Below the pieces are notes generated by a model that was not told where the DNA came from, made no database searches, and saw only the letters and a program-made list of their open reading frames with translations. A stretch of 64,000 nt of DNA from Rhodococcus qingshengii (GTDB lineage: Bacteria; Actinomycetota; Actinomycetes; Mycobacteriales; Mycobacteriaceae): positions 361,626 to 425,625 of the forward strand of contig NZ_JAJNCL010000002.1 in the NCBI RefSeq assembly GCF_021025955.1, in the 5' to 3' direction. Numbering within the stretch: position 1 is the first letter of the stretch; every line of letters begins with the position of its first letter. The translations under genes were made by a program, and so were the position numbers. Of this stretch, positions 20,690-28,177 are shown piece after piece.

Positions 20690-20884
20690 TCAAGAGCCTT
20701 TTCCGGGGTGGTCGATCCAACCGTCACTACCGGGAAACACGAGCGCCTCGTGCCCGTTGTCATACCTCACCAGATACGGCGGTCCCCCGTCATCGCCGTG
20801 AACTTCGAGAACCTCGGCGGTCACCTCGGACTGACCGACCACTCGCCCCTGAACATGAAGGCGGTCACCTACTTCGGCACGCAT
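20690..20884 (-). CDS. DUF1918 small protein
   Basis: 64 residues. MRAEVGDRLHVQG, then VLEVHGDDGGPPYLVRYDNGHEALVFPG, is the full DUF1918 pattern: an SH3-like small beta fold common in actinobacteria, with no known function. The start at 20884 has a GGAGGAG ribosome site directly upstream. The frame can be extended to 21010 but the extension is not family-like. It is divergent from the MFS gene. Confidence 0.82.
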   Translation of the reverse strand: MRAEVGDRLHVQGRVVGQSEVTAEVLEVHGDDGGPPYLVRYDNGHEALVFPGSDGWIDHPGKGS

Positions 20885-21016
20885 CACTCCTCCTTGCCGC
20901 CCGCCCAGCGCAGGCACAGAACAACACTGTCGTTGTTCCCGCGAAACCGGCAAGGAAACCAACAGCGTCACCGAGATCGTGAGTGAAGACACAATCACCC
21001 GACGTGACAATTGGAG

Positions 21017-21055
21017 GTGAACAGTGATTCACTCTGGGGTGAATTACCGTTCACC
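21017..21055. promoter_or_regulatory. Two tandem palindromes upstream of the MFS fusion gene
   Basis: GTGAA-N6-TTCAC at 21017-21032 and GGTGAA-N6-TTCACC at 21038-21055 share the same half-site and spacing, with centres 22 bp apart. They lie in the gap between the DUF1918 gene and the preferred MFS start. Two equal-architecture sites two helical turns apart are typical of TetR-family operators. The TetR genes at 20009 and 23119 are the candidates. Confidence 0.65.
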
Positions 21056-21079
21056 CCGCGCCTCGCGAAGGATCGTCTC

Positions 21080-23077
21080 TTGGCATTGCACTCGTCTCCA
21101 ACCCCTCGCCGTTCGAGTCGGCTCATCACCGCAGTCCTCTGTCTGTCCGGCACCGTGGTCGCACTGCAACAAACGATGGTCATTCCGTTGTTGCCCGAGT
21201 TTCCGAAGATCCTCGGCGTCAGCGCTGACGACGCGTCCTGGCTCGTCACCGTCACCCTGCTGACCAGTGCCGTCGCCACCCCGATCGTCTCCCGTCTGGC
21301 AGACATGTTCGGAAAACGACGCATGATGCTGATCTCGATGACGATGATCGTGGTCGGTTCCCTGGTCGCAGCGATGGGCGGTAACTTCATTTCCCTACTT
21401 GTCGGACGCGGTCTTCAAGGCTTTGCCATTTCGATGATCCCGGTCGGAATCAGCATCATGCGCGACGAACTCCCCAAGGAGAAGGTGGCGTCGGCGACCG
21501 CGTTGATGAGCGCGACTCTCGGAGTCGGCGCCGCACTCGGACTCCCGCTGTCGGGGTTGATCTTCGAACATCTCGGCTGGCCGGCCATCTTCTGGCTCTC
21601 GGCAATCGTGGGCGTTCTGCTGATCATCGCGGTAGCGGTCGTAGTCCCGGAATCAAGTGTTCGTACCCGTGGCAAGTTCGACTTCCTCGGCGCAGTCATG
21701 CTCTCGGTTTCGCTTGCGGCACTTCTTCTGGCAATTTCCAAGGGCGCCCGCTGGGGATGGACCAGTGAACCGACGTTGCTGATGTTCGTCATCGGGATCG
21801 TCACGCTTGCGCTGTGGTTCCCTTACGAGCTCCGCGTCACCCAACCGATGGTCGACTTGCGAACGTCGGCCAAGCGGCCGGTTCTACTGACCAACGTCGC
21901 CTCGATCCTCGTGGGCTTCTCGATGTACGCGAACAACCTCTCGACCACTCAACAGCTGCAGATGCCGAAGATCTCCGGGTACGGCTTCGAGCTGGGAGTG
22001 ATGGCAGCCGGACTGTGCATGATTCCGGCAGGACTGGCGATGGTCTTCTTCGCTCCCGTGTCAGCGAACATCACCAAACGATACGGCGCCAAAACCACCT
22101 TGATCGTCGGCGGCACGGTGCTCGCGCTCGCCTACATCGCGCGCGTGTTCCTGACCGGCTCGATCGCGCTGATCATCATCAGTGCGGCGGTGGTCAGCAT
22201 CGGAACTGCGATCGCCTACTCCGCGATGCCGATGCTGATCATGCGCTCGGTCCCGATCACCGAAACCGCATCGGCGAACGGCCTCAACTCGCTCCTTCGC
22301 TCGGTCGGTACCTCGATCTCCAGCGCCGTGGTCGCCGCCATGCTCACCTCGATGGTCATCCCGTCCGGACCCGGCGAGGGCCTTCCGTCGATCGATGCTT
22401 TCAAGAACATCTTCTGGCTCGCCGCCCTCGCCGCCGTGGCTGCTGCCGCGGCCGCCGCATTCATTCCTCGCCGCGGTGCGAAACCGGAAACGGCACTTCG
22501 CCCGGTGACGCCGGAGGGATTCGAGCTTCCATACGCGGCAGTGAGCGATACCGAGATCGTGGTTGCCGGTCGTGTCGTCCGAGCGGACAGTCGACCGATC
22601 CGGCAGGCAGTTGTCACCGTGATGGACATGGAGGGCCGACCGATCGACTGGAGTCGCGCCGACAACGAGGGCAACTTCTCCCTCGCTCTACCTCAGCCAG
22701 GACGGTACCTGATGGTAACGAGTGCCGATGGCTGGTCCCCGAGGTCGCAGGTGATCGCTTTCGACAGCGCACAATCGACGCACACCGTCGAACTCGGTGA
22801 GCGCCTCACTATCTCCGGCAAGGTCGGCGTGGACGGGCAAACAACTTCGGGAACTGTCGTCACACTCACGAAACCGACTGGCGAGTTCGTCGCATCCACC
22901 GTCACCGACGGAGCCGGCCACTATGGAATCGCGCTCCCGACATCCGGTCGATACATCCTGACCGCATTGACCGCGAGCGGACACGGCACACTGGCGCGGC
23001 AGATCGCGGTGATCGCGCAGTCCACCGTCATCGACTTCGACGTTCCCCTGGACGCAGAGCCCTTGACACCAGTGTGA
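21080..23077 (+). CDS. DHA2-like MFS transporter fused to two carboxypeptidase-regulatory-like domains
   Basis: About 665 residues. The first ~465 form a 14-segment drug:H+ antiporter (ALQQTMVIPLLPEFPKILGVS opening, RLADMFGKRRMMLI loop, GLPLSGLIFEHLGWPAIFW). The last ~190 are hydrophilic and consist of two copies of a beta-sandwich like CarboxypepD_reg (about bases 22552-22797 and 22801-23060), each with a GR/SGKV opening and a GNFSLALPQPGRYLM / GHYGIALPTSGRYIL core. TTG 21080 is the preferred start: AAGGA at 21068-21072 is 7 nt upstream, and upstream starts at 21011 and 21017 would place two operator palindromes inside the coding region. A TetR gene follows 41 bp downstream. Confidence 0.85.
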   Translation: MALHSSPTPRRSSRLITAVLCLSGTVVALQQTMVIPLLPEFPKILGVSADDASWLVTVTLLTSAVATPIVSRLADMFGKRRMMLISMTMIVVGSLVAAMGGNFISLLVGRGLQGFAISMIPVGISIMRDELPKEKVASATALMSATLGVGAALGLPLSGLIFEHLGWPAIFWLSAIVGVLLIIAVAVVVPESSVRTRGKFDFLGAVMLSVSLAALLLAISKGARWGWTSEPTLLMFVIGIVTLALWFPYELRVTQPMVDLRTSAKRPVLLTNVASILVGFSMYANNLSTTQQLQMPKISGYGFELGVMAAGLCMIPAGLAMVFFAPVSANITKRYGAKTTLIVGGTVLALAYIARVFLTGSIALIIISAAVVSIGTAIAYSAMPMLIMRSVPITETASANGLNSLLRSVGTSISSAVVAAMLTSMVIPSGPGEGLPSIDAFKNIFWLAALAAVAAAAAAAFIPRRGAKPETALRPVTPEGFELPYAAVSDTEIVVAGRVVRADSRPIRQAVVTVMDMEGRPIDWSRADNEGNFSLALPQPGRYLMVTSADGWSPRSQVIAFDSAQSTHTVELGERLTISGKVGVDGQTTSGTVVTLTKPTGEFVASTVTDGAGHYGIALPTSGRYILTALTASGHGTLARQIAVIAQSTVIDFDVPLDAEPLTPV

Positions 23078-23118
23078 GCACCCACCGTGCGAGCATCAGG
23101 CAGTGAGAAAGGCTTGAC

Positions 23119-23709
23119 ATGAGTACTGCCGAGGACCGCATCCTCACAGCAGCGAAAACCCTTTTCGCAGAACGCGGATACGCATCGACGAAGATCAAGG
23201 ATGTCGCTGCAGTGGCCGGCTACTCCCCTGCCCTGGTCATGAAGATATGTGGGAGCAAAGCTCGGTTGTATTCGGCAGCAATCCCATCGACACCTCCGGT
23301 GGACGAGGCGCCGCATGACAATTCCTCCGGTGACATCGGCTACCGACTGGTCGAGAAACTCGTCGTCCGCAGGGAAGCCGACGAAACTGATCCGTGGGCG
23401 ATGCTCGCCATACTCGTGCACGAAGCCCCGGACCCGGACGCCGCCCGGGCCGAGATCAAGGAACGCTACGTACACGGGATCGCCCGGCGCATCGGCGACA
23501 ACTCGCCCGATCTGGTGCGCAGCCAACTGGTTGTCTCACTACTGCTCGGGCTTGCCACCGGGATGCGAACCCTCGACCTCCTCGGTGAGGACTCGTTGTC
23601 GTCGAAGGATCTGGTACGGCACTACGGGAGTCTCGTGCAAACGATCGTCGACGAAACAGTCCCTGTCTCCGAGCAAGAATCGGACATCAGTGGCACGGTG
23701 GAGGGATGA
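23119..23709 (+). CDS. TetR-family transcriptional regulator
   Basis: 196 residues. HTH region EDRILTAAKTLFAERGYASTKIKDVAAVAGYSPALVMKICGSKARLY. The recognition helix ends MKICGSK where YYHFGSK is usual, a variant form. It follows the MFS fusion gene on the same strand and overlaps the next 43-residue ORF by 4 bp, so the three are probably one transcript. It is a good candidate for the regulator that binds the paired palindromes in front of the MFS gene. Confidence 0.85.
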   Translation: MSTAEDRILTAAKTLFAERGYASTKIKDVAAVAGYSPALVMKICGSKARLYSAAIPSTPPVDEAPHDNSSGDIGYRLVEKLVVRREADETDPWAMLAILVHEAPDPDAARAEIKERYVHGIARRIGDNSPDLVRSQLVVSLLLGLATGMRTLDLLGEDSLSSKDLVRHYGSLVQTIVDETVPVSEQESDISGTVEG

Positions 23710-23837
23710 CTACCTACCGATACCTCGACGCTGATCGAAATCTTCTCGAAGAGAAGGATTTCGAAACCGAGCAGGACGCACAGGAATACCGACTCTCGGT
23801 CCTCGGTGCCGAACACATCGAGCCCGCAGACGAATGA
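23706..23837 (+). CDS. 43-residue coupled small protein
   Basis: ATG at 23706 overlaps the TetR stop as ATGA, the usual arrangement for translational coupling. The frame runs 43 codons to TGA at 23835-23837. The product starts MTTYRYLDADRNLLEEKDF, is strongly acidic, contains no membrane segment, and ends HIEPADE. It matches no family I recognise. The overlap, its lack of stop codons to a clean end, and its position in an operon support it being real, but the size leaves doubt. Confidence 0.5.
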   Translation: MTTYRYLDADRNLLEEKDFETEQDAQEYRLSVLGAEHIEPADE

Positions 23838-23858
23838 TCCCGTCGATTCCCCGATCGG

Positions 23859-24272
23859 TCAGGGAGACTTCGCGGCAGTAGTGAGTTCAGCGATCAAGGC
23901 TTGGACTCGTCGCTCGATTTCGTCGCGGATCGGGCGGACCGCATCGATGCCCTGGCCAGCGGGATCGTCGAGAACCCAGTCTCGGTAGCTCTTGCCGGGA
24001 AAAATCGGGCACGTGTCACCGCATCCCATCGTGATCACGACATCGGAATCCTGGACAGCGTCGACGGTGAGAATCTTCGGAGACTGAGCGGAGATGTCGA
24101 TTCCGAGCTCTGCCATCGCTGAGACCGCGGCGGAATTGACGATCTCGGCGGGTGCGGACCCAGCGGAACGGACCTCGATGGTGTCGCCCGCGAGATGACT
24201 CAGGAAACCGGCAGCCATTTGCGATCGGCCGGCATTGTGGACGCAGACGAACAACACCGATGGTTTGCTCAT
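23859..24272 (-). CDS. arsC: Arsenate reductase, low-MW phosphatase fold
   Basis: 137 residues with the LMW protein-tyrosine-phosphatase fold. The N-terminal CVHNAGRSQ is the C-x5-R active-site loop, ITMGCGDTCPIFPG has the further cysteines, and DDPAGQ holds the acid Asp. It reduces As(V) to As(III). In actinobacteria enzymes of this type use mycothiol/mycoredoxin or thioredoxin, and sequence alone does not settle which. Its start overlaps the acr3 stop by 4 bp, and it closes the arsR-acr3-arsC operon. Confidence 0.93.
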   Translation of the reverse strand: MSKPSVLFVCVHNAGRSQMAAGFLSHLAGDTIEVRSAGSAPAEIVNSAAVSAMAELGIDISAQSPKILTVDAVQDSDVVITMGCGDTCPIFPGKSYRDWVLDDPAGQGIDAVRPIRDEIERRVQALIAELTTAAKSP

Positions 24273-25372
24273 GACCTCGCTCTTTCTCGACTGGGTGAAA
24301 CCTCTTTGACGGCAAAGCGTTTACGCAGAGCAAGGGAGACGTACACCAGACCGATCAGCACCGGCACCTCGATCAACGGGCCGACAACACCAGCCAAGGC
24401 TTGCCCCGAGGTGGCGCCGTAAGTAGCGATGGCTACGGCGATCGCGAGTTCGAAGTTGTTACCCGCAGCGGTGAACGCCAGGGTCGTGGTGCGTTCGTAG
24501 CCCAATCCGATTGCGGCACCGAGGATGTAGCCACCGCCCCACATGAGTGCGAAGTACACCAGCAGCGGCAACGCGATCCGGACGACATCCCATGGCCGGG
24601 AGGTGATCTGTTCGCCCTGCATCGAGAAGAGCACGACGATGGTGAACAACAGACCGTAGAGCGCCCAGGGGCTGATCGTGGGGATGAACGTGTTGTCGTA
24701 CCAGTCGCGGCCTTTGGCGCGTTCGCCGAAGAAACGGGACAAAAAACCTGCCAGCAGCGGGATACCGAGGAAGATCAGGACCGATTTCGCGATCTGCCAA
24801 GGCGAGGTGTCGATGGTGGTCTGTTCGAGGCCGAGCCACCCGGGCAGGACCGAGAGGTAGAACCAACCGAGCACCGCGAACATGATCACCTGGAACACCG
24901 AGTTGATGGCGACCAGCACCGCGGCGGCTTCGCGATCTCCGCAGGCCAGGTCGTTCCAGATGATCACCATCGCGATGCAGCGAGCGAGACCGACGATGAT
25001 CAAACCGGTTCGGTATTCCGGCAGGTCAGACAGAAACAACCAGGCGAGGGCGAACATCAACGCCGGGCCGAGAACCCAGTTCAGGAACAGCGAGCCCGCG
25101 AGGAGTTTCTTGTCCCCGGTGACCGTGTCGAGGCGGTCGTAGCGGACCTTCGCCAAGACCGGGTACATCATGATCAGCAGGCCGAGGGCGATCGGCAGTG
25201 AGATGCCGTCGATCTGCACCTTCTCCAGGGCAGTGTTCACACCGGGGATCCAGCGCCCGACCAGCAGGCCGACGACCATGGCCACGCCGATCCAGACCGC
25301 CAGATAGCGGTCGAGGGTGGAGAGTTTTCCGACGACTGCGCGGTGTTCGGTAGTCGCAGCGGTGTTGCTCAT
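24269..25372 (-). CDS. acr3: ACR3-family arsenite efflux permease
   Basis: 367 residues with ten hydrophobic segments, giving the bile-acid/arsenite transporter fold (LDRYLAVWIGVAMVVGLLVGRWIPG opening, LARCIAMVIIWNDLACGDREAAAVLVAINS with the conserved membrane cysteine). It expels arsenite from the cytoplasm using the proton motive force. ATG at 25372 overlaps the arsR stop by 4 bp; the longer frame to 25390 lies inside arsR. It is transcribed between arsR and arsC. Confidence 0.95.
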   Translation of the reverse strand: MSNTAATTEHRAVVGKLSTLDRYLAVWIGVAMVVGLLVGRWIPGVNTALEKVQIDGISLPIALGLLIMMYPVLAKVRYDRLDTVTGDKKLLAGSLFLNWVLGPALMFALAWLFLSDLPEYRTGLIIVGLARCIAMVIIWNDLACGDREAAAVLVAINSVFQVIMFAVLGWFYLSVLPGWLGLEQTTIDTSPWQIAKSVLIFLGIPLLAGFLSRFFGERAKGRDWYDNTFIPTISPWALYGLLFTIVVLFSMQGEQITSRPWDVVRIALPLLVYFALMWGGGYILGAAIGLGYERTTTLAFTAAGNNFELAIAVAIATYGATSGQALAGVVGPLIEVPVLIGLVYVSLALRKRFAVKEVSPSRERARS

Positions 25373-25755
25373 GCGGTGACCTCTGCGCACGCGTCCACTG
25401 CGGTCACGATCGAGCCTTCAACCAGGAGCACAGCCGAGAGCTGCTGCAGTGCAGCAGGAATCACCCAGTAGTACACCCAGGTGCCGCGACGTTCACAGTC
25501 GAGCAAACCGGCCTGTCGCAGCACCTTGAGATGATGCGAAATCGTCGGCTGGGACAGGTCGAACGTATCCGAGATGTCGCAGACGCAGGCCTCCCCACCC
25601 TCATGGCTGGCCACCAAGCTCAGCAGGCGGAGGCGAACCGGATCGCCGAGGGCCTTGAACATCCGAGACAGGTCACCGGCCCAATCCTCGGTCAACGGTT
25701 CACGTACGAGCGGGGAGCAGCAAGCGCCGGTCTCCACCACAACTTGATTCGACAT
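25369..25755 (-). CDS. arsR: ArsR-family arsenite-responsive repressor
   Basis: 128 residues. The winged helix contains CDISDTFDLSQPTISHHLKVLRQAGLL. Cysteines at 12, 13 (GACCSP) and 57/59 (EACVCD) match the pattern of the Corynebacterium glutamicum-type As(III) site, which joins an N-terminal Cys pair to a Cys near the DNA-binding helix. It is the first gene of the arsR-acr3-arsC operon, with a TCAATATTGA palindrome immediately upstream of its start codon. Confidence 0.93.
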   Translation of the reverse strand: MSNQVVVETGACCSPLVREPLTEDWAGDLSRMFKALGDPVRLRLLSLVASHEGGEACVCDISDTFDLSQPTISHHLKVLRQAGLLDCERRGTWVYYWVIPAALQQLSAVLLVEGSIVTAVDACAEVTA

Positions 25756-25758
25756 ACT

Positions 25759-25768
25759 TCAATATTGA
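25759..25768. promoter_or_regulatory. ArsR-type operator upstream of arsR
   Basis: TCAATATTGA is a perfect 10-bp palindrome 3 bp upstream of the arsR ATG and matches the A/T-rich TCAA-TTGA pattern of ArsR/SmtB sites. The 68-bp gap to the ArsR-GNAT gene shows no other clear structure. Confidence 0.6.
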
Positions 25769-25823
25769 CAGAACTCGAATCAACGCGCAATCGAGCGGCA
25801 CGCAGCCACCCGATCCAGGTCTC

Positions 25824-26708
25824 TCAATCGGAGACGGTCACCGCACGTCGTTCGAGCAGAACGGTGTCACGCCAGACACCGTCGAGCTGGGCAATCTTTT
25901 CGCGGAGACCGACAGTTCTGAACCCGGCCGAATGATGAAGTGAGATGGAGGCGCGATTCTCGGGAAATATCGACGTCTGCAGTGTCCAGAGATCGTCGAC
26001 ATCGGCGGCCATGACTTGCTTGCGCAACAACGCTTTTCCGACGCCCCGACCACGCATTCCGTCCGCGACGTACACGGAGTTTTCCGCCACCCCGCGGTAG
26101 CAGTCACGCTCGGAAACCGGACTCAACGCAGCCCAACCGACAACAACACCCTCGATAGTCGCCACCCACCGGTGCTGCGACAGCCACCGCTCCTGGAGAT
26201 GCTCACGCGCGGGAACCTCGGTGGCAAAGGTGGCGTTTCGAGTGTCGATGCCCTCGCCGTAAATCCGTAGAACCGCATCCCAGTCGTCGTCGGCCATCGC
26301 TCGGACAGTGACATCGTCCGGCAGATCACTCGGGCAGCACGGGCGCGGCGCAAGCACCCCCATCACCACGTCCGCCGCCTGCGGTAGAGCGACGCAGCAC
26401 GTCGGATTCATCGCGACGACTGTGCTTGTCCCTTCCTTACGCATGGTCACAAAACCCATATCGGCGAGCTTGCGCAGGTGATGTGACACCGTCGGCTGCC
26501 CGATCCCCAACGACCCCGCGAGCGCACCGACGGTAATTCCGCTGGACGCGCTCGCCACCCGGTGAAGCAGTCGAACACGCATCGGTTCGGCAAGGCACGC
26601 GAACCACTGCGCGTAGGTATCCGCATCGCCCTGCGCGAGCACGGAAGAAACAACCCGGTCCTGGCCCGAATCACCGACGCGCACCGTCGGAGTCTGCAGC
26701 GATGCCAT
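25824..26708 (-). CDS. ArsR-GNAT fusion (ArsR regulator with ArsN1-like acetyltransferase)
   Basis: 294 residues with two modules. Residues ~30-105 are an ArsR winged helix (LAGSLGIGQPTVSHHLRKLADMGFV). Residues ~132-290 are a GNAT acetyltransferase of the phosphinothricin/ArsN1 type (VRAMADDDWDAVLRIYGEGI, NATFATEVPA, acetyl-CoA loop ADGMRGRGVGKALL, NRASISLHHSAGF). The linker has two Cys pairs, C104-C105 and C124-C125, a possible metalloid site. ArsN1 enzymes acetylate the organoarsenical antibiotic arsinothricin and its analogue phosphinothricin, so the protein may both sense and detoxify. It lies upstream of arsR and diverges from the ArsO-like gene across a repeat-rich 98-bp gap. Confidence 0.88.
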   Translation of the reverse strand: MASLQTPTVRVGDSGQDRVVSSVLAQGDADTYAQWFACLAEPMRVRLLHRVASASSGITVGALAGSLGIGQPTVSHHLRKLADMGFVTMRKEGTSTVVAMNPTCCVALPQAADVVMGVLAPRPCCPSDLPDDVTVRAMADDDWDAVLRIYGEGIDTRNATFATEVPAREHLQERWLSQHRWVATIEGVVVGWAALSPVSERDCYRGVAENSVYVADGMRGRGVGKALLRKQVMAADVDDLWTLQTSIFPENRASISLHHSAGFRTVGLREKIAQLDGVWRDTVLLERRAVTVSD

Positions 26709-26719
26709 CCGTCCACTAT

Positions 26720-26792
26720 ATCGACAGCTGTCAATGGTTGCTTACATTGATGGTTGTCGATACTGTTTGACAGTAGATCGATAAGTGTCGAT
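26720..26792. promoter_or_regulatory. Cluster of ArsR-like palindromes between the ArsR-GNAT and ArsO-like genes
   Basis: Within the 98-bp divergent gap, ATCGACAGCTGTCAAT (26720-26735) is an 8+8 inverted repeat with one mismatch. TACTG-TTTGA-CAGTA (26761-26775) is a perfect 5-bp inverted repeat. ATCGAT..TGTCGAT half-sites recur at 26777-26792. The repeated TCGACA/TGTCGA/TTGACA half-sites fit binding by one or both nearby ArsR-type proteins to control both directions. Confidence 0.65.
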
Positions 26793-26806
26793 GAAAGGAA
26801 CGGACA

Positions 26807-28168
26807 ATGGACCCCCTACCCGTCGTCGTGATCGGGGCCGGCCCGATCGGCCTGGCGGCCGCAGCAGAACTGCGCGAACGTGGACTCACCCCGCTCGTAC
26901 TCGAGCGCGGAGCCGCCGCCGGTACTGCGATTTCCGAGTGGAATCACGTCCGACTGTTCTCCCGGTGGTCCGAACTCGTCTCCCCCGCCGCGCAGCGACT
27001 CCTCGAACAGAATGGATGGAGCTCTCCCGACGCCGAGACGTACCCGACCGGCCGGCAATGGCGCGACCTCTACCTCGGACCACTCGCCTCAGCACTCGGC
27101 GACGCCGTCCAGTTCGACACCGAAGTGATCGGCGTAGCCCGGCGCGGGCGTGACCGTGTCGTCGACGCCGGTCGCGATACCGAACCCCTCTCGATTCATC
27201 TGCGCCGCCGTGACGGAACCGAGGACCGCGTCTTCGCCCAGGCGGTTGTCGACGCATCCGGCACCTGGGGTACTCCCAACCCGCTCGGCGGTGAAGGACT
27301 ACCCGCCCTCGGCGAAAGCGCTGCTGAATCTGCGATCAGGTACCGGGTTCCGGATCTCGACGATCCGGCGGTGCGCGCACAGTTCGCCGGAAAACACACG
27401 GTCATCGCAGGGAGCGGCCACTCTGCGCTGACGGCGATCGTTGCCCTGTCGGGGTTGGCGGAGCAGGCTCCGAGCACACGCATCACCTGGGCGGTCCGCC
27501 GAGGAAACGTCGGCTCAGCGTTCGGCGGCGGCGAAGCTGACGAACTGCCCGCTCGCGGCGCCCTGGGACTACGCGCGAAGAAGGCCGTCGATGACGGATT
27601 GCTGAGAGTGGTCACCGGTTTCCGCACAGCTGAGGTGTCGACAACCCCCTCGGGACAACTTCTACTTGCCTCCGATGCCGGTAAGCGCATCGAGAACGTG
27701 GACAACGTCGTCACGCTGACCGGGTTCCGCCCGGATCTGTCCTGGCTTTCGGAAATCCGACTCGGCCTCGACCCGGTGTTGCAGGCACCGGTGGAGCTGG
27801 CTCCGCTGATCGACCCGAACATCCACTCGTGCGGCACGGTGTATCCACATGGCGCAAAAGAGCTTCGCCATCCGGAGCCGGGCGTGTACCTGGCAGGAAT
27901 GAAAAGCTACGGCCGCGCGCCCACCTTCCTGGCGATGACCGGCTACGAGCAGGTTCGCAGCATCGCCGCCGAACTCGCCGGTGACCACGACGCCGCAGCC
28001 CGGGTCGAGTTGATCCTTCCGGAGACCGGAGTCTGCGGCGGTGCAGGTATTTTCGACGAAGCTGACACGGACGAAGGTGACACCGGGGAAGCCGAAGGCG
28101 GATGCTGCGGCGCACCCGCTCCGGAACTGATCACGCTGTCCGCGCCGTCTGGCAGCACCTGCGGATAG
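26807..28168 (+). CDS. ArsO-like FAD-dependent monooxygenase/oxidoreductase
   Basis: 453 residues. The N-terminal FAD motif IGAGPIGLAAAAELRERG is followed by a second dinucleotide motif IAGSGHSALTAI near residue 205, giving a flavin-containing monooxygenase-like layout. The closest known context is ArsO, a flavin monooxygenase of actinobacterial arsenic operons. The last ~45 residues are acidic and Cys-rich (CGG, CC, final C), an unusual tail that could bind arsenic or transfer electrons. It is divergent from the ArsR-GNAT fusion and 9 bp before an MFS gene. The reaction is unknown; oxidation of an organic arsenical is one possibility. Confidence 0.75.
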   Translation: MDPLPVVVIGAGPIGLAAAAELRERGLTPLVLERGAAAGTAISEWNHVRLFSRWSELVSPAAQRLLEQNGWSSPDAETYPTGRQWRDLYLGPLASALGDAVQFDTEVIGVARRGRDRVVDAGRDTEPLSIHLRRRDGTEDRVFAQAVVDASGTWGTPNPLGGEGLPALGESAAESAIRYRVPDLDDPAVRAQFAGKHTVIAGSGHSALTAIVALSGLAEQAPSTRITWAVRRGNVGSAFGGGEADELPARGALGLRAKKAVDDGLLRVVTGFRTAEVSTTPSGQLLLASDAGKRIENVDNVVTLTGFRPDLSWLSEIRLGLDPVLQAPVELAPLIDPNIHSCGTVYPHGAKELRHPEPGVYLAGMKSYGRAPTFLAMTGYEQVRSIAAELAGDHDAAARVELILPETGVCGGAGIFDEADTDEGDTGEAEGGCCGAPAPELITLSAPSGSTCG

Positions 28169-28177
28169 AAGCAGTCC

